From Terriglobia bacterium (GTDB lineage: Bacteria; Acidobacteriota; Terriglobia; Versatilivoradales; Versatilivoraceae): 64,000 nucleotides of DNA. This document shows, piece by piece, positions 35,238 to 44,113 of this stretch (its first letter is position 1; every line of letters begins with the position of its first letter). The position numbers and the translations under genes were made by a program. Below the pieces are notes generated by a model. It saw only the letters and a list, made by a program, of their open reading frames with translations. It made no database searches and was not told the DNA's origin. The stretch is taken from positions 5,044,083-5,108,082 of the forward strand of contig OX638355.1 in assembly GCA_951813285.1 (NCBI GenBank), read 5' to 3'.

Positions 35238-38200
35238 ATGGCCGTGACGTCTATCAACAGCGAAGACCGGCTGGTGCAGGCGACCTTCGCCAAACACCTG
35301 GAACAGGTGCTGGGCTGGGACAGTATATATGCCTGGAACGAGGAAACCTTCGGGCCTAATGGCACCCTCGGCCGTGTCAATACCACGCAAGCGGTGCTGA
35401 CCCAGGACCTGCGAGCAGCACTGAAACGGCTGAACCCCGAATTGCCGGCCTCCGCTGTCGACGACGCCGTGCGGGACCTGACCATCTACGACGTCAGCCG
35501 CTCGATGGTGCAGCACAACCACGATTTCTATCGGCTGCTCCGCAACGGCGTGCCCGTGGAATTCCGGGACGCCCAGGGGCGCTCGAAATCCGCCCGGGCC
35601 CGCGTTATCGACTTCGACAACGCGCCCGGCTCGAACCGCTTCCTTGCCGTGCGCGAACTGAAGCTCACCGGTATCCGAACGCCCAACTACAACCGCCGCG
35701 CCGACCTGGTCTGTTTCGTCAACGGACTGCCGCTCGTCTTCATCGAGCTGAAGGCGGTCTACAGGAACATCCGCGAGGGCTTCGACAACAATCTCTCCGA
35801 CTACATGGACAAGAACGTCATCGCCCACGCCTTCCATCACAACGCCTTTCTGGTGGTTTCAAACGGCGACCGAGCCCGCTACGGCTCCATTACCGCCGAG
35901 TGGGGGCACTTTGCCGAATGGAAGCGGCTCGAGGAGGCGGACAGGGGCAGCCTGGAAGCCCAGGTGCTGCTGAATGGCATGCTGGCGCAGGACCGGCTGC
36001 TGGACATCGTGGAGAACTTCATCCTGTTCGACGAGAGCAAGCCGGGGCCCACCCGGAAGATCATTGCGAGGAACCACCAGGTGCTGGGCGTCAACCGGGC
36101 GGTGGACTCGGTGGCGCGGCAGGAAGCCTTGAAACGAGAGTTGCCTCCGAAAAAACGTCTCAGGCATCGCGCGGTCGAACTGCCGCTCGAATCCCGTGTA
36201 CCCGCGGACTACGTGCCGGCCCCGGGGAGGGCGGCCGAGCCGGAACCGCCTTACATACCCAAGGGGCCGGTCGATATCATCGAGCGGGTGCATCCCGACC
36301 TCGGCCGGCTGGGCGTCTTCTGGCACACCCAGGGCAGCGGCAAGTCCTATTCCATGGCCTTCTTCGCCGAGAAGGTGCGTCGGAAGCTGGAAGGCAACTT
36401 CACCTTCCTGCTGATGACGGACCGAAACGATCTCGACGGCCAGATGTACGGGACATTCGTCGGCTGCGGCATCGCCGACGACCAGACCCCTCGGGCCGCC
36501 TCGGGAGACGATCTGGAAAAGCTGCTGAAGGAGAACCACCGCTACCTCTTCAGCCTGATCCACAAGTTCAATAAGAACGTCGATCCCAAGCAGCCCTACA
36601 GCCGGCGCGACGACATCATCGTCATCTCGGACGAAGCCCATCGCACCCAGGCGGGCCGGCTGGCGCGCAACATGCGCCTGGCGCTGCCCAACGCGGCCTT
36701 CATCGGCTTCACGGGCACACCGCTTTTCAAGCACGACGAACTCACCAAACGCATCTTCGGGGACTATGTCTCTCGATACGACTTCAAGCGGTCCGAGGAG
36801 GACGGGGCGACCGTCAAGCTGGTCTACGAGAACCGGGGCGAAAAACTGGGCGTGGCGCGGATAGATCTGAACGACCGCATCGCGGCCAAGATCGAAGAGG
36901 CCGAGCTGGACCCCGACCGGGAAGCGCTGCTGGAAAAGCTGCTGGGCAAGGACTACGAGGTCATTACCGCGGACGAACGTCTTGACAGGATTGCGGACGA
37001 TTTCGTCGAGCACTGCGCCACCCGCTGGGAATCGGGCAAGTCGATGCTGGTCTGCATCGACAAGATCACCTGCGCCCGGATGCTTCAGTTGATCGTTCCA
37101 CGATGGCGGGCGAAGACGAAGTCGGTCCGGGCAGCGGCAGAGGTGAGGCTCGCGCAGGCGCAGGCGGAGAGTAACCAGACCCGCCGCACCACTCTTGAAA
37201 AGGAGGCGAAGAACCTGGCAGCCCAAGCGGACTGGCTGGATGAATCCATTGTCGAGATCATTATCAGCGAAGCGCAAAACGAGGTAAGAGACTTCAAGAA
37301 ATGGGGCTTCGATATCGTCCCCCACCGGGCCCTGATGAAGCAGGGCTTCGAGGCGGCCGACGGGAAGCCGATGGATGTGGAAATCGCCTTCAAAACCCCG
37401 GATCATCGCTTTCGTGTCGCCATCGTCTGCGCCATGTGGCTGACCGGTTTCGACGTCGAGTGTCTTTCAACGCTCTACGTCGACAAGCCCATGAAAGCGC
37501 ATACGCTGATGCAGGCGATCGCGCGGGCGAACCGGGTGTATCCCGGCAAGGATTTCGGTCTGATCGTCGACTACAACGGCATGCTGAAAAGCCTGCGGGA
37601 GGCGCTGGCGCAGTATGCGCTCGGCGATGACGGGGACGGCAGCGAGGAGATCGTCGCGCCGGTCGAGGAGCGTGTGCAGGCGCTGATCGAGGCCATCGAG
37701 GCGGCCGAGGCCCATCTGCGCAGGCTGGGGTTTGACCCGGCGACGCTCGTCGGCTCCACCGGTTTCGAGCGCATCAAGAGACTGAAGGATGCGGTGGACG
37801 TCGTCTATTCCAGCGACAAGGCCAAGCGCCGATTCGAGATCCTGGCTCGACAGGTGTTCGTCCGCTTCAAGGCATTGCTGATGGAGCCTTCGGCAGATGC
37901 CTTCGCCGAGCGGCACGACAATCTCGAGGCAATCTACAGGAAGCTGACGGAGCGGCGCGATACTGCGGACGTGACAGAGCTTCTGAAGGCGCTTCACCGG
38001 ATTGTCAACGAGGCCATCCGCACACAGGCGCCGGGCGATGACCAGGCGGAGGGTTTGACCATCGACCTCAGCCTGATCGACATGGAAAAGCTGCACGACG
38101 AGTTCGCAAAGAAGGTCCGGCGCAAGGCGACGGCGCTTCAGGACATCCGGGAAGTCGTCGAGCAGAAGCTTGCCATGATGCTAAAGCTCAACCCTTCGCG

Positions 38201-38654
38201 CATGGACTATCAGCAGAAGTATGAGGAGATCGTCGCCGACTACAATCGCGAGAAGGACCGCGTGACCATCGAGGAAACCTTCCGCCGGCTGACGGAACTC
38301 ATGGAAGAGTTGGACGAAGAGCAAAAGCGCGCAGTGCAGGAAGGCCTTGATGAGGACGAGCTCGCGTTGTTCGACTTGCTCAAGAAGGACAATCTGGCCA
38401 AGACTGAGCGGGAGCGCGTCAAACAGACGAGCCGCAACCTCCTGGCCTCTATCAAGGGGCGGCTCTCGGAACTCGATCGTTTCTGGGAGAAGGAGCAGAC
38501 CAAGGCGGAAATCGAAGTGTTCATTCTTGACCAAGTGCATACCAGCCTTCCGACGCCTCCATTCACCGCCGAGGAGAAGAAGGTGGTCGCGGCCGAGGTC
38601 TATGCCCATGTCTGGCAGCAGGCCGTCAGCGGTCGTTTTGAGAGGGCAGCGTGA
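35238..38654 (+). CDS. hsdR: Type I restriction-modification system, endonuclease/translocase subunit
   Basis: HsdR pumps DNA and cuts it far from the target. The 1138-residue protein has the N-terminal PD-(D/E)xK nuclease (ADLVCFVNGLPLVFIELKA; D156, E170, K172). Two RecA-like motor domains follow, with Walker A TQGSGKS (GSGKS at 366-370) and the DEAH box at 465-468 (ISDEAHRTQ). A long helical C-terminus binds the methylase core. The segment at about 290-350 before the motor is proline/arginine-rich and unusual. The ATG at 35238 has a GAGGGG site and is preferred to the upstream GTG-type start. Its stop codon overlaps the start of the phospholipase-D-like gene. Confidence 0.93.
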   Translation: MAVTSINSEDRLVQATFAKHLEQVLGWDSIYAWNEETFGPNGTLGRVNTTQAVLTQDLRAALKRLNPELPASAVDDAVRDLTIYDVSRSMVQHNHDFYRLLRNGVPVEFRDAQGRSKSARARVIDFDNAPGSNRFLAVRELKLTGIRTPNYNRRADLVCFVNGLPLVFIELKAVYRNIREGFDNNLSDYMDKNVIAHAFHHNAFLVVSNGDRARYGSITAEWGHFAEWKRLEEADRGSLEAQVLLNGMLAQDRLLDIVENFILFDESKPGPTRKIIARNHQVLGVNRAVDSVARQEALKRELPPKKRLRHRAVELPLESRVPADYVPAPGRAAEPEPPYIPKGPVDIIERVHPDLGRLGVFWHTQGSGKSYSMAFFAEKVRRKLEGNFTFLLMTDRNDLDGQMYGTFVGCGIADDQTPRAASGDDLEKLLKENHRYLFSLIHKFNKNVDPKQPYSRRDDIIVISDEAHRTQAGRLARNMRLALPNAAFIGFTGTPLFKHDELTKRIFGDYVSRYDFKRSEEDGATVKLVYENRGEKLGVARIDLNDRIAAKIEEAELDPDREALLEKLLGKDYEVITADERLDRIADDFVEHCATRWESGKSMLVCIDKITCARMLQLIVPRWRAKTKSVRAAAEVRLAQAQAESNQTRRTTLEKEAKNLAAQADWLDESIVEIIISEAQNEVRDFKKWGFDIVPHRALMKQGFEAADGKPMDVEIAFKTPDHRFRVAIVCAMWLTGFDVECLSTLYVDKPMKAHTLMQAIARANRVYPGKDFGLIVDYNGMLKSLREALAQYALGDDGDGSEEIVAPVEERVQALIEAIEAAEAHLRRLGFDPATLVGSTGFERIKRLKDAVDVVYSSDKAKRRFEILARQVFVRFKALLMEPSADAFAERHDNLEAIYRKLTERRDTADVTELLKALHRIVNEAIRTQAPGDDQAEGLTIDLSLIDMEKLHDEFAKKVRRKATALQDIREVVEQKLAMMLKLNPSRMDYQQKYEEIVADYNREKDRVTIEETFRRLTELMEELDEEQKRAVQEGLDEDELALFDLLKKDNLAKTERERVKQTSRNLLASIKGRLSELDRFWEKEQTKAEIEVFILDQVHTSLPTPPFTAEEKKVVAAEVYAHVWQQAVSGRFERAA

Positions 38655-39525
38655 TAAAGCAAGCGGCAATACGGCTGGTCGACGCAGGATGGGATCGGGA
38701 ACTATCGGAGGCTATTCGCGCGGATTCCAGTGAGGTCCACATCGTCTGCCCGTTCATCAAAAAAGGCGCACTTGACTGTCTCCTGTCGCATCGGCCCCGC
38801 AACCTTCAGGTGATTACCCGATTCAATCTGGCCGATTTCGCTGAAGGCGTCAGCGATATCGAGGCGCTGCGACTGCTGCTAGAAGCCGGCGCCGGCATCC
38901 GCGGTATCGGGGACCTCCATGCCAAGTTGTATCTCTTCGGGACAAGCCGGGCGATCATTACCTCGGCAAATCTCACAAGGGCTGCGCTCACCCGAAACCA
39001 CGAGTTCGGGATGGTTGCCGATGACGCGGCAGTCATCGCGGCCTGCCGGGACTATTTCGATGGACTTTGGCGACGCGCCGGCGCGGGCCTGTCCCGAGAT
39101 ATGCTCGATAGCTGGGAAGAAACCGTTACCCGCTACTGTGCGGCTAGCGGAAGACCCAATCGCGCAAGCGGACTCGATGATTTCGGCGCGGATTCGGGGA
39201 TTGTGGCCAAACTACCCGTTTCCCTTCCCCCTGTCGTGGCTGATGCGGACCAGGCCTTCGTCAAATTCCTTGGAGAAGGCCATAACCGGGTGCCGATCTC
39301 TTGCACCACTCTTGAGGAGATTAAAGAGACGGACTGTCATTGGGCGCTACCCTATCCCGCAAACCGACGCCCGAGAGGCGTCAAAGACGGCGCCGTCATG
39401 TTTATCGCACGGCTCACGGACGAACCCGACATTCGAATTTTCGGTCGCGCCATCGCCATGAAGCATGATCCAGACCGGGACAACGCGTCCCGCGAGGATA
39501 TTGCGCGTCGCTCATGGAAAGAAAA
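38651..39525 (+). pseudogene. Phospholipase-D-like protein, 5' part, split by an IS1595-type element
   Basis: This is the fourth gene of the hsd operon: a GTG start at 38651 overlaps the hsdR stop by 4 bases. The product has a PLD-superfamily fold with one HxK half-motif (DLHAKLYLF, H90 and K92, then SANLT with N107), as in dimeric PLD nucleases of the NucA/helicase-associated type. The frame is interrupted at codon 292 by the mobile element at 39526-42435. As it stands it would read 20 residues into the element before a TAA at 39581-39583. Joining 39525 to 42444 restores one frame of 390 residues. Before the insertion it was probably a nuclease accessory of the R-M system. Confidence 0.85.
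39518..39525. repeat. 8-bp target-site duplication AAAGAAAA (left)
   Basis: It is identical to 42436-42443 on the other side of the element. Eight bases is the duplication size expected for the IS1595 family. Confidence 0.88.
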
Positions 39526-39610
39526 GGGAATTATATACAATTCTAACCAAAACCTCTTGACAGGTCCGGTCGCGTCGGGTTAAAATACTTCCATAATTAA
39601 GGAGGTTGAT

Positions 39611-40543
39611 ATGGCCCAACGCGCACCCGGAAAGCACTACCGAAAAGGCATGACAATCCGCCAGCTTCTGGCGATGTTCCCCGACGATGCAGCGGCCGAG
39701 GCGTGGTTCGTCAAGGTCCGCTGGCCGCATGGGATCGCCTGCCCGCATTGCGGATCGGTCAAGGTTGGCGAAGTCAAGAACCGGAAGCCCGCCCCCTACC
39801 GTTGCCGCGACTGCCGGAAGTTCTTTTCCGTCAAGACCAAGACCTTGATGCACAGCTCAAACCTGGGGCTTCAGACCTGGGCCATCGCCTACTACCTGCT
39901 GGCTACCGGGATCAAGGGTACCTCCAGCATGAAGCTCCACCGCGACCTGGGGATCACTCAGAAGACGGCTTGGTTTCTGGCCCATCGGATTCGGGAAACC
40001 TGGAAATACCAGCAGGAGCCCTACATCGGACCGGTGGAAGTGGACGAGGCTTACATCGGCGGCAAGGAAAGCAACAAACACGCCAGCAAGCGCCGGAACG
40101 ATGGGCGTGGGCCGGTTGGCAAGACAGCCGTGATCGGGGTCAAGGATCGCACCACCAACCAGATCGGCGCGCAAGTGTTGAGCAGGACTGATAAGGAATC
40201 CCTGCAGGGCGCGGTGAAGGCCCGCACCGACAAGGGCGCGGTTGTTTACACCGACGAGCACAAGGGCTATTCGGGACTGCCGAACCGGGAGACGGTCAAG
40301 CACTCAGTCGGCCAGTACGTCAACGGTCAGGCGCACACCAACGGGATCGAGAGCTTTTGGGCGCTGCTCAAGCGGGGCTACTACGGAACCTACCACCAAA
40401 TGAGCCGGAAGCATTTGGACCGTTACGTAACGGAGTTTGCCGGCCGTCATAACGACCGCCGCTCCAGCACCCTAGGTCAAATGGCCATCATGGTCCAGGG
40501 TGCCGATTGCAAGCGGTTGCGGTATCGGGATCTGGTGGGGTAG
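39611..40543 (+). CDS. IS1595-family (ISXO2-like) transposase
   Basis: This 310-residue DDE-type transposase has an N-terminal zinc ribbon (C44, C47, C65, C68; CPHC and CRDC) that binds DNA. The catalytic ISXO2-like domain has D145 in VEVDEAYIGGK, D215 in VVYTDEHKGY and E247 in HTNGIESFWALLKRG. It looks intact. The ATG at 39611 follows an AAGGAGG site. The stop at 40541-40543 directly abuts the stop of the minus-strand passenger gene. Confidence 0.93.
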   Translation: MAQRAPGKHYRKGMTIRQLLAMFPDDAAAEAWFVKVRWPHGIACPHCGSVKVGEVKNRKPAPYRCRDCRKFFSVKTKTLMHSSNLGLQTWAIAYYLLATGIKGTSSMKLHRDLGITQKTAWFLAHRIRETWKYQQEPYIGPVEVDEAYIGGKESNKHASKRRNDGRGPVGKTAVIGVKDRTTNQIGAQVLSRTDKESLQGAVKARTDKGAVVYTDEHKGYSGLPNRETVKHSVGQYVNGQAHTNGIESFWALLKRGYYGTYHQMSRKHLDRYVTEFAGRHNDRRSSTLGQMAIMVQGADCKRLRYRDLVG

Positions 40544-40822
40544 TCACTCCACCGGCTCAATCTCGTGGTAGTTCTCACTGCGTTGGCCTTGGCTACGCTT
40601 TTCACGACGTGGCGATGGCCGGCAGAAGTCGTAGGGGTTCCCACCCTCCCGCACTATTTTTGCGATTTCCTGAACATCGCTACCGATATGGCCCTGGAAG
40701 TTCAGGGCAGTATGAAGGCTGAAACTTCGTGCTCGGATCGCCGCCAACTCCAGCATTGCTGCGTCCAACAAATTGCTTGACAGGGGATTCGGCAGGTGGG
40801 CATACTTGTCCCGTTCGGACAT
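40544..40822 (-). CDS. Passenger gene 1 of the IS1595 element, unknown
   Basis: This 92-residue, charged, soluble protein begins MSERDKYAHLPNPLSSNLLD. An AGGAGA ribosome site stands 5 bases before the ATG, which supports a real gene. It is convergent with the transposase, with no base between the two stop codons. I find no motif. It may serve transposition (regulation) or the host of the element; nothing in the sequence decides. Confidence 0.6.
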   Translation of the reverse strand: MSERDKYAHLPNPLSSNLLDAAMLELAAIRARSFSLHTALNFQGHIGSDVQEIAKIVREGGNPYDFCRPSPRREKRSQGQRSENYHEIEPVE

Positions 40823-40880
40823 TTCGTCTCCTTTGCTGGTTCTACCTGGGCAGGCGACCAGCTCACAATTTGAGAAAGCG

Positions 40881-40909
40881 AACGCCGCGGCTGCAACCGC
40901 GGCGTTTTT
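40881..40909. terminator. Strong 10-bp hairpin with T tract
   Basis: AACGCCGCGG-CTGCAA-CCGCGGCGTT is a perfect 10-bp stem ending in TTTTT on the plus strand. It lies between passenger genes 1 and 2, both of which run on the minus strand. It could therefore act in either direction, or shape the leader of passenger gene 1. Confidence 0.7.
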
Positions 40910-40927
40910 ACTTTCAGGGGAATTGTA

Positions 40928-41128
40928 TCACTTGTCCTGGACTTCGACGAACCTCATCCGCGCTGATTTCTTCAAGCGGTCAGACAGCTCTACAGCTTGC
41001 TCCTGATTGAGATAGGTGTCTACCGCCTCCCCGTTAGTAAATGCGAGCCTCAAAACAAGCATCTGCTCATTTGGTGATCTAACGTCACCGGTAACTGTAA
41101 CCGTTGAACTGCTTAGTGCCTGAGTCAT
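40928..41128 (-). CDS. Passenger gene 2 of the IS1595 element, unknown small protein
   Basis: This 66-residue protein begins MTQALSSSTVTVTGDVRSPN and ends with a charged helix (AVELSDRLKKSARMRFVEVQ). The ATG at 41128 is chosen because an AAGGAGA site lies 6 bases before it; the frame also runs on upstream without a better start. It is predicted to be soluble. Function unknown. Confidence 0.55.
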   Translation of the reverse strand: MTQALSSSTVTVTGDVRSPNEQMLVLRLAFTNGEAVDTYLNQEQAVELSDRLKKSARMRFVEVQDK

Positions 41129-41231
41129 GAATGTCTCCTTTTTCGTTGCGAATTTCCTACAAGGCTGAGCGGGTTGCAACCGCCCGGCCGCGACCTCACC
41201 AGGGGAAGCTCGTAGCACCCTGCCTGGTGTT

Positions 41232-41765
41232 CTACCGGCCCGGGTTCAGGACCGGATCTCGCTTGCTATGGACTCCATTGAAAAGTCCATGTTTGCATCC
41301 ATTTGCTACCAGATTTTTGTGAAGCGCTAGGTAGGCTGTCGTCGCCCGACGGATTTGCACTACCTCGGCTTGATACTTGGCCAGTTCACGGCGATATGAC
41401 GCCCACGCCCGCGAGATATTGCGCCGCTTAGCGGCTGGGCCTCCGACGAGGTGGGGCTTGACCTTCTGAGCACTCTTGACAGCGTGTGGAACTCCAAGGG
41501 CGTCAGTTTCCAACAGATAGCCCTTGCGTGGAATTTCCCCAGCCCCACGGCATCGCCACACCCGCATATCCTCCCGGATCTTTTCGCACGTGTCGCTGTC
41601 GCTTGGCTCAGGAATGCCGCCACCGTTTCTAAGGTAGTTTTCCCCATACTTCTGTATCCGGTAGGCTCTCAAGGTGGGCTGCAATTCGTTGTACTTGTAG
41701 CACTGCGCGGTCAAGATGGACGGGGCCGCCAAGGCAACCACGCCCACCAGGGCGAAGATTCGCAT
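41232..41765 (-). CDS. Passenger gene 3 of the IS1595 element, putative exported protein
   Basis: This 177-residue protein has a clear N-terminal signal peptide (MRIFALVGVVALAAPSILTA, likely cut before Q or C) and a mature part with few cysteines (SDSDTCEKIREDMRVWRC). An AAGGAAGAG ribosome site precedes the ATG at 41765. A secreted protein is an unusual cargo for a simple insertion sequence. I do not recognise the family. Confidence 0.6.
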   Translation of the reverse strand: MRIFALVGVVALAAPSILTAQCYKYNELQPTLRAYRIQKYGENYLRNGGGIPEPSDSDTCEKIREDMRVWRCRGAGEIPRKGYLLETDALGVPHAVKSAQKVKPHLVGGPAAKRRNISRAWASYRRELAKYQAEVVQIRRATTAYLALHKNLVANGCKHGLFNGVHSKRDPVLNPGR

Positions 41766-42052
41766 GATCTCTTCCTTTCGTTGCATAGCTCATAGCGCCC
41801 GGTAAATGGGTGCCGGGCCTTGCAACCGGCAGAAAGAGAAAGCCGTTCCGTCTATTCCCCTAACCCCCGAATGGTGCGCGCCACCACCCGGGAGCCATGC
41901 TGCGGGTCTTATATTCAACGAAAGGCCCGACATAAGGCGTCGGCCTCTTTCGCTTGGTTGCACGTGGCTATCCTATCAGCTTCGTTAGCCTGGCAATAAA
42001 TAATTATTGAGCTGTGGGGAGGTGTGCTACGATTTGGGCACGGAGGTTCCCG

Positions 42053-42205
42053 ATGAGTCAGGAACAGTTTGACGCAATCCAAAAGCAGTTCGAGGAAATG
42101 CGTGGGATGCTGGTAGAAATCAAAGAACACATTAACGTGATCGCCGCCCGCGTTGAGAACCTGGAAATCAACTTGCTATCCCCAGGAGAGCGTCTGCGCC
42201 GGTAA
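42053..42205 (+). CDS. Passenger gene 4 of the IS1595 element, short coiled-coil protein
   Basis: This 50-residue peptide (starting MSQEQFDAIQKQFEEMRGML) has heptad spacing through IKEHINVIAARVENLEINLL, so it is probably a coiled-coil. The ATG at 42053 follows a GGAGG site. It is 14 bp upstream of passenger gene 5 and probably co-transcribed with it. Confidence 0.5.
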   Translation: MSQEQFDAIQKQFEEMRGMLVEIKEHINVIAARVENLEINLLSPGERLRR

Positions 42206-42219
42206 CAAGGAGCCAGCCA

Positions 42220-42402
42220 ATGAAACGCAAACCCACCCCAGCACCCAAGCGCAAGCCCGGCCGTCCGGTTGAGCTGGTCATGCCGGACCCCATTCCCGAC
42301 ACGCCTGAGAACATCGCGCGGGCTTGTATGCAAGGCCCACCAAAGAAGACCTGGGATTTCCTCAAGCCCAACTCACCCGCCCGACGTCCCGCCAGGGCTT
42401 AG
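42220..42402 (+). CDS. Passenger gene 5 of the IS1595 element, short basic protein
   Basis: This 60-residue, proline- and lysine-rich protein begins MKRKPTPAPKRKPGRPVELV; the KRKPGRP part resembles an AT-hook-like DNA-binding tail. An AAGGAG site precedes the ATG. It ends 8 bp before the right terminal inverted repeat. The function is unknown; a DNA-bound accessory role is only a guess. Confidence 0.5.
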   Translation: MKRKPTPAPKRKPGRPVELVMPDPIPDTPENIARACMQGPPKKTWDFLKPNSPARRPARA

Positions 42403-42435
42403 TCTTTGGCTTGGTTAGAATTGTATATAATTCCC

Positions 42436-42443
42436 AAAGAAAA
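42436..42443. repeat. 8-bp target-site duplication AAAGAAAA (right)
   Basis: It is identical to 39518-39525. Removing the element and one copy restores the frame of the phospholipase-D-like gene. Confidence 0.88.
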
Positions 42444-42741
42444 GTGGCCGACGTATATACGCGTACATCACGCCGAGTTCGTTGCCGGGACCATGGAGAA
42501 CGGCATCTCGCTGAATGAGTTAATGGCTACACTCGGAAGCGATTCATTTGCATCGACTCAGCGTAATGCGGCCCGCGGCGCCGGCAACACGGATCCTCGG
42601 CGCGCATACATGCAACAGCCAGCCGTCGAACTTACTTCGCAAGGGCTTTACCGGCTCGGTGAGCGGCTCCAGGAGGCGTTCGACGAACACGGCAAGGTTC
42701 CGCAGGATAGACTCGACGAATTCGGCTGGCCTACGCTGTGA
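42444..42741 (+). pseudogene. Phospholipase-D-like protein, 3' part, beyond the IS1595 element
   Basis: This is the C-terminal 98 codons of the gene that begins at 38651. After the shared ...W-K-E-K the frame continues with W-P-T-Y-I-R-V-H-H and ends in LDEFGWPTL and a TGA at 42739-42741. The summed length of the two parts (875 + 298 bases) is a multiple of three, which supports one original gene of 390 residues. An open frame reading out of the element (from 42406) covers the same residues but is unlikely to be a separate functional gene. Confidence 0.82.
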
Positions 42742-42762
42742 TTGGGCCTGGAACGAATACTC

Positions 42763-44112
42763 TCAAGATGTCTCCCACAATCGGCGGACCGGTACGGCAT
42801 AGAGACCTGCGCCGAAGCGCGTGCAGGTCTCTCCGTCATAGAGCACGACACCCGCGGCGAAGCGGTCGCCGGCGGCTTTGGCAAGCTTGCGCAGTCCGCG
42901 AAAATCTCCCGATGTCACCGTCGCCGCCGCCTTGACCTCCACACCTGCAACGGTTCGGCCTTCGCGCTCGATGACAACGTCCACTTCTGCGCGGTCCTTG
43001 TCCCGAAAGTGAAAAAAGCTTGTCGGCCTATCCTGCCAACTGGCCTGCCGTAACAGCTCCAGGAACACAAACGTTTCCAGAAGTTGCCCAAGCAACGCAC
43101 GGTCGGCAGCCAGCGAGGCGTTGTCGACGCCGAGCAGCGCCGATGCAAGTCCGGAATCGCCCACATGCAGTTTCGGTGTCTTCACCAATCGGCTCAGGCG
43201 ATTGCTATGCCAGGGAGGGAGCCGTTTCAGCAAGAATAGTCTTTCGAGTAGCTCAACGTAGTCGCCAATGGTCTGACGACTGAGCTGGAAGGGCGAAGCC
43301 AGTTCAGTGAGATTGAACAGTCTGGCGGTCTGGGAAGCGGCCGCGCTCAGGAGTCGGGGCAGCACGTCGAGCATTCGGATACGCGCCATGTCCCTCACGT
43401 CCCGCTGGAGCTGGGCTCCAACGTAATCGCGATACCAATTGGCCTGACGCCGGGCTGTCGGACGCGTCAGCGCAGCCGGAAATCCTCCGGCGACTATCCG
43501 TTCAATGAGCTGTTTACCCAAGCGCTCGGTCTGCCGGATCTCGAATCCATCCCCGAACAAGGCATCCAGGAACCCGGGACGCATTCGGGAATCCAAGGCG
43601 GTCCCTGGCTGAACTGCCAGTTCACTTTGGGCCAATGGATGGAGCGGAACAATTTGCAGTCGTCCCGCCAGAGAGTCCGACAGCGTTGGGATGAGAAGCA
43701 CATTGGTCGAGCCGATCAGGATGAAGCGCCCCGGCGTGCGCCGGCGATCTACTTCCAGCTTGAGCGCTGAGAACAGGTTCGGAACGCGCTGTATCTCGTC
43801 CAGAATTACCCGCTCCGGCAGGTCAGCGACGAAGCCCATGGGATCGGCCTGCGCGCCGTCTCGTGCGACAGCGTCATCGAAGGTGACGTATTTGTAGTCC
43901 CGGTGCTGTTGAGATACCCCCCAGCCAATGCGATCTTCACCCCAGGTGAGGTAGTCATCACCCCATTTCAGGTAATTCGGCGCACATGTGAACTGGGCCA
44001 GAGTTGTCTTGCCACACTGGCGTGGGCCGTGAATGAGCACCACTGGCGAGTCTTCCAGCGCCTCCGCCAGTCGGCGCTCGACATACCGAAGGTAGAAGTG
44101 AGATTTACTCAT
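42763..44112 (-). CDS. AAA ATPase with DUF4143 domain
   Basis: The 449-residue protein has an N-terminal AAA_14 domain with Walker A HGPRQCGKTT (residues 28-37) and Walker B RVILDEIQRVP. A winged-helix-like middle and a C-terminal DUF4143 domain follow. In the C-terminal domain FHFRDKDRAEVDVVIE and GVEVKA look like a PD-(D/E)xK-type core. The family is widespread and poorly understood; members often sit in variable or defence regions. The ATG at 44112 is used; the more upstream in-frame TTG overlaps the iterated repeats that stand in front of the gene. It is convergent with the split phospholipase-D-like gene (21-bp gap). Confidence 0.87.
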   Translation of the reverse strand: MSKSHFYLRYVERRLAEALEDSPVVLIHGPRQCGKTTLAQFTCAPNYLKWGDDYLTWGEDRIGWGVSQQHRDYKYVTFDDAVARDGAQADPMGFVADLPERVILDEIQRVPNLFSALKLEVDRRRTPGRFILIGSTNVLLIPTLSDSLAGRLQIVPLHPLAQSELAVQPGTALDSRMRPGFLDALFGDGFEIRQTERLGKQLIERIVAGGFPAALTRPTARRQANWYRDYVGAQLQRDVRDMARIRMLDVLPRLLSAAASQTARLFNLTELASPFQLSRQTIGDYVELLERLFLLKRLPPWHSNRLSRLVKTPKLHVGDSGLASALLGVDNASLAADRALLGQLLETFVFLELLRQASWQDRPTSFFHFRDKDRAEVDVVIEREGRTVAGVEVKAAATVTSGDFRGLRKLAKAAGDRFAAGVVLYDGETCTRFGAGLYAVPVRRLWETS

Positions 44113-44113
44113 C

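Larger units (their letters stand above)
39526..42435. mobile_element. IS1595-family element (2,910 bp) with passenger genes
   Basis: The ends are perfect 25-bp inverted repeats (39526-39550 and 42411-42435, starting GGGAATTATATACAATTCTA) flanked by the 8-bp duplication AAAGAAAA. The element carries an ISXO2-type transposase and then about 1.9 kb with five further small genes, three on the minus strand and two on the plus strand. A plain member of this family is about 1 kb; passenger genes are known in some IS1595 subgroups. Perfect ends, an intact transposase and a clean duplication indicate a recent insertion. Confidence 0.9.

Noticed and set aside
35859..37406. 515-residue minus-strand open frame over hsdR
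   Set aside because: It is antisense to hsdR and lacks any recognisable domain.
42406..42741. Separate 111-residue gene starting inside the right end of the IS1595 element
   Set aside because: Its first codons come from the terminal repeat; the rest joins exactly to the phospholipase-D-like gene when the element is removed.
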